Made by a program: the position numbers and the translations under genes. The notes under the pieces are model-generated. The model was not told where the DNA came from, did not search any database, and saw nothing but the letters and a program-made list of their open reading frames with translations. DNA of 6,754 bases from CAYZIB01 sp964478425. GTDB lineage: Bacteria; Bacillota_I; Bacilli_A; Acholeplasmatales; WRBM01. Below are positions 1 through 5,862 of the stretch, piece after piece. The stretch lies in NCBI GenBank assembly GCA_964478425.1, contig CAYZIB010000026.1, forward strand, positions 1 through 6,754, in the 5' to 3' direction. Positions within the stretch are counted from its first letter, which is position 1. Every line of letters starts with the position of its first letter.

Positions 1-288
1 TATCCAAATGATTTTAACTTAGAAAAATTAATTAAAGAAATTGATGAAAAAATCAAAAATCATTCAAAATTAAAGGATACAACTTTAATAGAAAAAAAGA
101 AAAAGACATACTCCTTAATTTCATGGATCAGTTTATGTTTGTCTATTTTAATTTGTGGTAGCATTGCTTTATATTGTGTTATTACTGAAAATAGTATCAA
201 AGGTAATATGTTTTTAGCAATATTCTTTATTGTAATTCCTTTAATTGTTTGGTTCATATTTGATGTAAAATCAAAAAGATTAAGATAA
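1..288 (+). CDS. 3' part of a gene for a small two-helix membrane protein, function unknown
   Basis: This reading frame is open from the left edge and ends at TAA (286-288), giving 95 residues of the C-terminal part of a protein. No start codon lies in frame near the edge, so the gene begins upstream of the window. The visible part starts with a charged, probably helical stretch (about residues 6-36, rich in Lys and Glu, with the pattern EKLIKEIDEKIKN). Two hydrophobic segments follow, at about residues 38-62 and 69-87, joined by a short polar loop (TENSIKGN). The tail KSKRLR is basic, so by the positive-inside rule both ends should face the cytoplasm and the helices form a hairpin. I do not recognise the family. 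Tryptophan codons here are TGG, as in the rest of the window. The gene converges on the minus-strand operon to its right. No strong terminator follows its stop directly; the hairpin at 493-524 could serve it weakly. Confidence 0.75.
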   Translation, partial: YPNDFNLEKLIKEIDEKIKNHSKLKDTTLIEKKKKTYSLISWISLCLSILICGSIALYCVITENSIKGNMFLAIFFIVIPLIVWFIFDVKSKRLR

Positions 289-492
289 AACTTGTACATT
301 TTCAAAAAAACATGTAAAAATAAGTGAAAAAAATAACAAAAAAATATAACTTATACTGATGATTTTAAATATAAATTAGTAAAAAATGGTTAAATTAAAG
401 CAATATTATAGAAGGAAATAAATTAGATATTTTAGGAATAATGATAAATAATGAAATTTTAAATTAATAGCAAATATTTCTACAAATAAAAA
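289..492. other. Intergenic stretch without a convincing gene
   Basis: This AT-rich spacer follows the partial membrane-protein gene and precedes the terminator hairpin. Only very short frames are present, for example an 11-codon frame starting near 387 and an 8-codon frame starting at 441. Neither has a plausible domain. A stretch at 411-467 reads in one frame as EGNKLDILGIMINNEILN followed by TAA, without a start codon at its beginning. It could be a remnant of a lost gene, but chance is equally likely in sequence of this composition. I see no repeat array, RNA gene or strong promoter here. Confidence 0.5.
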
Positions 493-524
493 AAGGCGAA
501 TTTACATATCAGTAAGTTCGCCTT
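493..524 (-). terminator. Rho-independent terminator of the maf-DUF362 operon
   Basis: A perfect inverted repeat AAGGCGAA (493-500) / TTCGCCTT (517-524) extends inward by further pairs, one of them G-U, around a loop of about six bases. It is the most GC-rich short element in the intergenic region. On the minus strand the hairpin is followed directly by a run of T (complement of the A-run at 488-494), which is the classic intrinsic terminator layout. It lies about 58 bases beyond the DUF362 stop codon. On the plus strand it is followed only by TTAGATTTTT-like sequence after two non-T bases, so it may also act weakly for the convergent gene ending at 288. Confidence 0.9.
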
Positions 525-581
525 AGATTTTTAATAAATTATTTTAGTTTGTCAAAATTCTGAAATAGATTCTATAGAAAT

Positions 582-1715
582 CTAATTTTTAATAATGATT
601 TTTCCAATTAATGGTCTTTTAGATTTTTTAATTGCACTAATAGGACAAACTTCCATACAACACCAGCATCTTATGCATTTATTTTTATTAACATGCATTT
701 TACCATTTTTAAAATATATTGCATTTGGTGGGCAAATCTTTAAACATTCTTTACATTTAATACATTTATCAGAAAATAAAGGATGTTCTAAAACAAAGTT
801 TTTAATAACAGGATGTTTATTTAATAAATTTAAGGACGTTATATTAAATGCTTTTTTTGGTTCTTGCATTTTAATATTAAAATCATCTAATGAATCTCCA
901 ATAATATTAATATTATTATAATCACCAACACCTAAATTTCTATTTTTAGCAAAAACAGTTATAAAAGACTTTTCAAAATTTAAATGACCAACTAAAAGAG
1001 CAATTGTATCTAAACTTAATGCATCTTTACTTGCAATAATGGCATTTAAATAAATTGGATTACCAGATGTAGATGGACCTTCTCCTTCTAGAGCAAGGAC
1101 TCCATCCATTATATTAAAAATTTGTTTATTTTTAAAACTATTTAATATAGAACTATAAAGATCACAAATTGCTTCTCCGAATTGATAAGGATTACTTGCT
1201 TTTACATGCCAGCTTGCTTTTTCTAATCCATAAATTAATCCAAAAAAGTTTTTAATAGCTCCTGTAAAATATGCAAATCCATGTGTTTTTAATTTTGGTA
1301 AATTAATTAAAATATCACAATCTATAAAATTTTTTGATACTTCAAATTCATTATAATATTTAAAATTATTACAACTGATTTTTGTTTTATTTAAGGGATT
1401 TATTAATTTACAAGATGTATTTTTAATAGCATCTAATGTCCCGTTTATTTTATATACTAAATTCATATCTTTTGTTGCAGGGTTATCTCCGATATAAATA
1501 TCTAAATCTAAATTTAATTCTTCTAAGTATTTAATAACACTTTTAATTAAAGCAGGATCAGTACAAATAGCTTTTTCTTTTGGAAATGCAGATAAGCCAT
1601 TAGTTTTTAAAACAACTTTATAATTTTTTTTAAAAACAAGGTTACTATTATCTAAAATATATTTTATTGTTTGATCTAAAGATTCGTAATTAGTTTTTTT
1701 TAGGAATACATCCAT
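582..1715 (-). CDS. DUF362 domain protein with C-terminal 2x[4Fe-4S] ferredoxin domain
   Basis: The 377-residue protein has a DUF362 domain (about residues 30-285) and a bacterial ferredoxin domain (about 315-362). DUF362 features visible are VVLKTNG (34-40), a 'TDPALIKSVIKYL' type segment (52-64), the strongly conserved LPKLKTHG (139-146) with TGAIKNFFG (151-159), and MDGVLALEGEGP (203-214). The ferredoxin part has two CxxCxxCxxxCP motifs: Cys318, 321, 324, 328 and Cys347, 350, 353, 357, predicting two [4Fe-4S] clusters. Cys352 is an extra cysteine inside the second motif. The length is normal for the fused family. No signal peptide or membrane segment is seen, so it should be a cytoplasmic redox or electron-transfer protein. 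The reaction and partner of this family are not established, and I do not assign one. Its ATG overlaps the end of maf by 26 bp, and GAGGGAG lies 10 bases before it, inside maf, so the two are cotranscribed and probably translationally linked. It ends in TAG. Confidence 0.9.
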   Translation of the reverse strand: MDVFLKKTNYESLDQTIKYILDNSNLVFKKNYKVVLKTNGLSAFPKEKAICTDPALIKSVIKYLEELNLDLDIYIGDNPATKDMNLVYKINGTLDAIKNTSCKLINPLNKTKISCNNFKYYNEFEVSKNFIDCDILINLPKLKTHGFAYFTGAIKNFFGLIYGLEKASWHVKASNPYQFGEAICDLYSSILNSFKNKQIFNIMDGVLALEGEGPSTSGNPIYLNAIIASKDALSLDTIALLVGHLNFEKSFITVFAKNRNLGVGDYNNINIIGDSLDDFNIKMQEPKKAFNITSLNLLNKHPVIKNFVLEHPLFSDKCIKCKECLKICPPNAIYFKNGKMHVNKNKCIRCWCCMEVCPISAIKKSKRPLIGKIIIKN

Positions 1716-2262
1716 ATTTTTTTAACTCCCTCATAACTTTTTTTATAGGTAATCCTACAATATTTTCATAAGAACCAGTATATTTTAAAACTGGACTTAA
1801 ATTATCTTGTATTCCATAACCACCTGCTTTATCTAAAGGATTTTCTTTTAAAATATAATCATTTATCTCATTATCAGTTAAATTTTTAAATTTTACTTTA
1901 GAAGTACATTTAAATTTTTTTATTTTTTTATCTTGAATAATTGTTACTCCAGTAATAACTTTGTGTGTATTATTATTTAGTTTTTTAAGCATATTAAAAC
2001 AATCATTATAGTCTTTTGGTTTTCCTAATATTTCTTTTTTATATAAAACAATTGTATCAGCAGCTAAAATGATATCATTATTTGTTATATTTTTACTATT
2101 TTTTACTGATAGTGCTTTATTATATGATAAAACAATTGGTAGTTTTTTATTGTTTAATTTGATTGTTGATTCATCAAAATCACTTGAAATTATTATAAAA
2201 TCATAATTATTATTTTTTAAAAATTCAATTCTTCTTTTAGAATTACTTGCTAATATTAACAT
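1690..2262 (-). CDS. maf: Maf family nucleoside triphosphate pyrophosphatase (dTTP/UTP type)
   Basis: The 190-residue length is typical of Maf. These cytoplasmic enzymes hydrolyse nucleoside triphosphates to monophosphates plus pyrophosphate, acting on dTTP/UTP and some modified pyrimidine nucleotides. They are proposed to clean the nucleotide pool and have been linked to division arrest. Visible family motifs are LILASNSKRR at residues 2-11 (the usual form is ASxSPRR; Lys9 replaces the proline), the DE pair at 30-31, AADT at 67-70 with the catalytic-site Asp69, GKP at 80-82, HKVITGV at 100-106, DKAGGYGIQ at 144-152 and SYENIVGLP at 164-172. The DKAG...IQ form points to the dTTP/UTP group rather than the 7-methyl-GTP group (YceF type). 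The start is supported by AGAGG seven bases upstream and by the motif lying at the extreme N-terminus. It is the first gene of the minus-strand operon, read from the promoter at 2283-2311, and its end overlaps the DUF362 gene. Confidence 0.95.
   Translation of the reverse strand: MLILASNSKRRIEFLKNNNYDFIIISSDFDESTIKLNNKKLPIVLSYNKALSVKNSKNITNNDIILAADTIVLYKKEILGKPKDYNDCFNMLKKLNNNTHKVITGVTIIQDKKIKKFKCTSKVKFKNLTDNEINDYILKENPLDKAGGYGIQDNLSPVLKYTGSYENIVGLPIKKVMRELKKYGCIPKKN
1726..1732 (-). promoter_or_regulatory. Ribosome binding site of the DUF362 gene, inside maf
   Basis: On the minus strand GAGGGAG lies 10 bases before the ATG at 1715-1713. It sits within the last codons of maf and supports the overlapping start that is annotated rather than a later one. 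Confidence 0.75.
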
Positions 2263-2282
2263 TTTATTACCTCTTTTAAAAT

Positions 2283-2311
2283 ATTATAACATAACATCCA
2301 TAAAAAGACAA
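2283..2311 (-). promoter_or_regulatory. Sigma-A-type promoter of the maf operon with extended -10
   Basis: Read on the minus strand, the -35 element TTGTCT (2311-2306, four of six consensus bases) is followed after exactly 17 bases by a perfect -10 TATAAT (2288-2283). TG precedes the -10 by one base (TGTTATAAT), making it an extended -10. Transcription should begin near 2276, leaving a leader of only about 14 bases that contains the AGAGG ribosome binding site (2274-2270). This is a prediction from consensus matching. In such AT-rich DNA a -10 alone would mean little; the combination of elements and position makes it credible. Confidence 0.7.
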
Positions 2312-2342
2312 AAAAGCTAATTAATAATAAGTAAAATAAAAA

Positions 2343-2350
2343 AAGGTGAT
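2343..2350 (+). promoter_or_regulatory. Ribosome binding site of the spoIIE-like gene
   Basis: AAGGTGAT, followed by CT, matches the complement of the usual Firmicutes 16S rRNA 3' end over about nine bases. It lies four bases before the ATG at 2355. It fixes the start, and there is no room for an upstream in-frame extension with a comparable site. I found no convincing -35/-10 pair for this direction. A TATAAC at 2285-2290 overlaps the maf -10 on the opposite strand but lacks a good -35. Confidence 0.7.
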
Positions 2351-2354
2351 CTAA

Positions 2355-4556
2355 ATGAAAAAAAATATAAAATTATTTGGAATTTTTTTAATTTTACTTA
2401 TTATTCCATTTTTAATTATTCCACTTTCTGAAACATATTTATTATTTACTATTTCTATTTTAATGATTTTTTTATATTCATTATTTTCATTATGGTATCC
2501 GCTATTTTTTATTCCTGCTATTATTTTTTATAATGAGGCAATGTTAAATTTATTACCAATACTTTTTTTTGTAATAGGATTAACAATTATAATTCGTATT
2601 ATTTTTTATAAAAGAAAATGTATTATGATTATTCATCCAATTTTTTTAACTTTTTTGGCAAATGGATTTTATATGTTAATAAATAAGTCTTTTAATTTAG
2701 AAATATTATTTTTAGATATATTAATGTCTATATTAGTTGTGATTGTTTTTTTTGTTTCGATTAAACAATTTAAAACAGATGAAAAAATAATTTATAAAAT
2801 TAAAAAAATCAAATTATTAATTGCTGTTATTATGATTTTTTTAGTTTTAGGATCAATGCTATATGAAAATAATTATTTTAATATAGATTTAACATTTATT
2901 TTAATATGTTTAAGTATATTGATATTAAGTTATATAGATAGTTTTGATTTTTCATTTTTATTTTCTATATTTGGCCTTTTTATTTATTATTATATTTATA
3001 AACTTGATCAAATATCTTTTGTTTTTCCATTATTATCTTTGGTATTTATTAAAAATAAAAAATATAGTAATTTAATTTTAATGTTTTTATTAGTTATGGA
3101 TTTATATTTTTTTTCATTTTTTTCTTATAAAGATTATGAAGTTTATTTGATTTTTATTTTAGCTTTTTTTGAAATTATTAAAATATTTATCGGATATTTT
3201 CCAAATTTTAAAAAAAATAATCAAATATCATTAATATATAATAATATTCTTGATAATTTTAACGAACAAATAATTAAATTTGCAGGATTTTTAGATGAAT
3301 TTTCAAGAAATTTTATAACAAATAATGAAGAAAATATCAGATTAAGTGAAGCATTTAATAATCTCATTCAAACTTTTTGTGTTAAATGTCCAAAGAAAAA
3401 CGATTGTTTTGGAACAAAAAAGCAAGAAACATATTATTTTTTAAAAAATTGTTTATGTTATGGAAATAAAATCCATGTTAAAAAAAACACTTTAGAATTA
3501 AAAGAAATGATTAAAATATGTTATTTTTCTAATGAAATGATTGAAAAAGCAAATATATTAAAAAATAAATATCAATTGTTTTTAAAAAACAATATTTATG
3601 AAAAGAATTTAGAAAAACAATTAGAAGGACTTTCTAATACATTAAGACAATATGTTGTTGATTTAAATAGTAAAAACAATATTCAAATAGATGTTTTTAA
3701 AAAATTTCAAATAATACTGAAAGAAATGGGATATGAAATTGTTTTATATAATATACGCAAAATGTATGTTGATGATTTTTGGGTAGAAATAGGTATATAT
3801 AATATAACTTATAAAGAAGTTTTAGAAGTTATTATGCCTGTAGCAACAGATTTTTTTAATGATATAACAATTGAAAAAATTGAAAATGATTCTAAAGATG
3901 TTATATATTTTTCTATATTACCAAAAATAAAATTTAACATTTCTTATGGATATGCATCTTTAGCAAAAGAAAATTTAAATATAATAGGAGATAACTATTT
4001 AATAAAAAAAATTGGTGATGGAAATTTTGTAGCTGCAATAAGTGATGGCATGGGAAGTGGATATAAAGCTTTTCAAGAATCTAAATCTACAATAAAACTA
4101 ATTGATAAAGTTACTGAATTTGAAGTAAATTGTCATACTTCTATGAATATATTAAATACTTTTTATTCTTTAAAAGATAGTTTTGATCAATATGCAACTT
4201 TAGATTTTTTACAAATAAATAGAAAAAATGGAGAAGCTTTTTTATATAAAATGGGAGGAACAAATACATATATAATTAGAAATAATGAATATTTAACATT
4301 TAAAAATTCTAATTTACCATTTGGGATAACCGATTTAATTTCTTATGAAACATTTAATGTTATTAAAGATGATTTAATAGTTTTAATGAGCGATGGAATA
4401 ATGGATAATATAAATGAAAGTAAATTAATTGATATTTTAAAATATTCTAGTCATAAAAAGCCTCAAAAAGTATGTTATGACATAATAAACCATATAGAAA
4501 AAACTAACACTAAATTACATGATGATATGTCAATTATCTTGTTAAAAGTTGAATAA
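2355..4556 (+). CDS. spoIIE: SpoIIE-like membrane serine phosphatase (PP2C family)
   Basis: The 733-residue protein has the SpoIIE architecture. About ten hydrophobic helices fill residues 7-281. A cytoplasmic middle region (about 285-535) carries a cysteine motif CVKCPKKNDC (342-351) plus NCLC (365-368). A C-terminal PP2C/SpoIIE phosphatase domain (about 535-733) follows. Metal-binding motifs are intact: GDNY with Asp546, SDGMGSG (563-569) with Asp564, ATLDFLQI (614-621), LPFGI (654-658), SDGIMD (679-684) with Asp680, and DDMS (723-726). In B. subtilis SpoIIE dephosphorylates the anti-anti-sigma factor SpoIIAA to release sigma-F in the forespore and also binds FtsZ at the polar septum. This copy is shorter than the roughly 830-residue Bacillus protein. 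Part of the difference is that only six residues precede the first membrane helix. It heads the operon with tilS and ftsH; the gap to tilS is 28 bases with no terminator. Whether it acts in sporulation here is inference from the family and gene order. Confidence 0.9.
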   Translation: MKKNIKLFGIFLILLIIPFLIIPLSETYLLFTISILMIFLYSLFSLWYPLFFIPAIIFYNEAMLNLLPILFFVIGLTIIIRIIFYKRKCIMIIHPIFLTFLANGFYMLINKSFNLEILFLDILMSILVVIVFFVSIKQFKTDEKIIYKIKKIKLLIAVIMIFLVLGSMLYENNYFNIDLTFILICLSILILSYIDSFDFSFLFSIFGLFIYYYIYKLDQISFVFPLLSLVFIKNKKYSNLILMFLLVMDLYFFSFFSYKDYEVYLIFILAFFEIIKIFIGYFPNFKKNNQISLIYNNILDNFNEQIIKFAGFLDEFSRNFITNNEENIRLSEAFNNLIQTFCVKCPKKNDCFGTKKQETYYFLKNCLCYGNKIHVKKNTLELKEMIKICYFSNEMIEKANILKNKYQLFLKNNIYEKNLEKQLEGLSNTLRQYVVDLNSKNNIQIDVFKKFQIILKEMGYEIVLYNIRKMYVDDFWVEIGIYNITYKEVLEVIMPVATDFFNDITIEKIENDSKDVIYFSILPKIKFNISYGYASLAKENLNIIGDNYLIKKIGDGNFVAAISDGMGSGYKAFQESKSTIKLIDKVTEFEVNCHTSMNILNTFYSLKDSFDQYATLDFLQINRKNGEAFLYKMGGTNTYIIRNNEYLTFKNSNLPFGITDLISYETFNVIKDDLIVLMSDGIMDNINESKLIDILKYSSHKKPQKVCYDIINHIEKTNTKLHDDMSIILLKVE

Positions 4557-4584
4557 AATGATAAAATAAAAAATGGTGGTTTAG

Positions 4585-5862
4585 ATGTTAAATAAAAAAA
4601 TTTTAGATGTTAATGATAAATATATTTTAGCAATAAGTGGTGGAGTAGATTCAATGGTGTTATTAGATTTATTTATTAAAAATAAATATAATTTTATTGT
4701 ATGTTACGTAGACCATGATAAAAGAGAAAAATCCTTTTTAGATGGTATTTTAGTAAAAGATGTTTGTAATAAAAATAATATAATATTTGAAAGTATAAAA
4801 CTTGATTATTCTGAATATGAAAAAAACGAAAATTTTCAAGCTATAGCTAGAAAAAAAAGATATAAATTCTTCAAAGAAACAGCAATAAAATATAATATTA
4901 GAAATATTGTAACAGCTCACCATGCTGATGATTTAATAGAAACGGTTATTTTAAAAATGTTAAGAGGATCAAATTTATATGGTTATGCTGGTATTCATGA
5001 AATAGTATATAAAGATAATTTGGTTTATTTAAGACCTTTATTAAAAACCACAAAAGAAAAAATCATTAATTACGCTAATGAAAATAATATTAAATATTTA
5101 GAAGATGAATCAAATTCAAAAAATGATTATAAAAGAAATAGAATAAGACATAATATTGTTCCATTATTAAAAAATGAATCATTTAATTTAGATGAAAAAA
5201 TATATCAGTATTATAAAACATTAGAAATGTATTTTTTTTATGTAAGAAATAAAAGTAATAAGCTTATTAACGGATTAAATATATATCTTGATAAGTATAT
5301 TAAAGAAGACGAACTAATTAGACTTGATAGTATAAACTATTTATTAGAAACTATAAATGTTTTACAAACAGAAGAAAAAATTTATAAAATTGATGAATTA
5401 TTAATGAGTAAAAAGAATTTTACATATAATTTAGGAAATAATTATATTTTAGTTAATGCTTATAACAATGCTTATGTAAAAAAAATAGATTTAGATAATA
5501 AAAGTATTTGTGAAAAATATGATACATTTAATAATATTAATTTTAAATTTAATAATAAAAAAATTATTTTTGCTAAAAATAATATAAATAATAATACAAA
5601 TTATTTAAAAGTATGTTATAATAAAAAAATAAGTTCAATCGAAATAAGAACAAGAAAAGAAAAAGATTTTTTATTGTATCCTTACGGTAAAAAAACATTG
5701 AAAAAATTGTTTATTGATTTAAAAGTTCCTAAGGATAAAAGAGATGAACTTATTTTATTAGTTATAAACGAAAATGAAGTAATCTGGATACCAGAATTAA
5801 AAATAAGGAATTATAAATGTGAAAATGAAGATGGTTATTTAATTTATGAAGAGGTGATTTAA
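4585..5862 (+). CDS. tilS: tRNA(Ile)-lysidine synthetase
   Basis: TilS uses ATP to attach lysine to C34 of the CAU-anticodon tRNA(Ile), so that the tRNA reads AUA as isoleucine. This is normally essential, and is plainly needed in a genome using so many ATA codons. The 425 residues match the longer TilS form. The N-terminal PP-loop ATPase has SGGVDS at 18-23. It also has AHHADD at 111-116 and the tRNA-binding/catalytic stretch EDESN (173-177) with RNRIRHNIVPLL (184-195). The C-terminal TilS domain has IRTRKEKDFLLYPYGKKTLK (354-373) and the conserved VIWIPEL (399-405). The middle region (about 310-340) is rich in Asn and Lys, which fits base composition rather than a domain. GGTGG lies five bases before the ATG. 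The TAA stop shares its last base with the ftsH start. In B. subtilis tilS is followed by hprT; here hprT is absent. Confidence 0.95.
   Translation: MLNKKILDVNDKYILAISGGVDSMVLLDLFIKNKYNFIVCYVDHDKREKSFLDGILVKDVCNKNNIIFESIKLDYSEYEKNENFQAIARKKRYKFFKETAIKYNIRNIVTAHHADDLIETVILKMLRGSNLYGYAGIHEIVYKDNLVYLRPLLKTTKEKIINYANENNIKYLEDESNSKNDYKRNRIRHNIVPLLKNESFNLDEKIYQYYKTLEMYFFYVRNKSNKLINGLNIYLDKYIKEDELIRLDSINYLLETINVLQTEEKIYKIDELLMSKKNFTYNLGNNYILVNAYNNAYVKKIDLDNKSICEKYDTFNNINFKFNNKKIIFAKNNINNNTNYLKVCYNKKISSIEIRTRKEKDFLLYPYGKKTLKKLFIDLKVPKDKRDELILLVINENEVIWIPELKIRNYKCENEDGYLIYEEVI
5851..5858 (+). promoter_or_regulatory. Ribosome binding site of ftsH, inside tilS
   Basis: GAGGTGAT lies within the last codons of tilS, three bases before the ATG at 5862. 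Together with the TAATG stop-start overlap it indicates translational coupling between tilS and ftsH, and it fixes the ftsH start. Confidence 0.75.

Noticed and set aside
60..305. 81-codon minus-strand frame
   Set aside because: It lies antisense to the well-supported membrane-protein frame at 1-288 and has no domain or plausible ribosome binding site. It is a shadow of AT-rich coding sequence.
293..324. Possible promoter (TTGTAC, 17 bases, TAAAAA) and short inverted repeat TACAT/ATGTA after the first gene
   Set aside because: The -35 and -10 matches are poor, no gene follows, and a five-base inverted repeat is expected by chance in this composition.
566..584. Small hairpin TAGATT/AATCTA including the DUF362 stop codon
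   Set aside because: The stem is only six A/T-rich pairs and no T-run follows on the minus strand. The hairpin at 493-524 is far stronger.
595..921. 108-codon plus-strand frame
   Set aside because: It is antisense to the ferredoxin end of the DUF362 gene, where the cysteine motifs prove the minus-strand frame.
2301..2314. Spo0A-box-like sequence (AAAAAGACAAAAAA) upstream of spoIIE
   Set aside because: It lacks the CG-containing core of the Spo0A box (TGNCGAA) and is already accounted for as the -35 region of the maf promoter.
5518..5610. Asn/Lys-rich repeat-like stretch in tilS
   Set aside because: Runs of AAT/AAA codons follow from base composition. There is no regular repeat unit, and the flanking TilS domains are in frame and intact.
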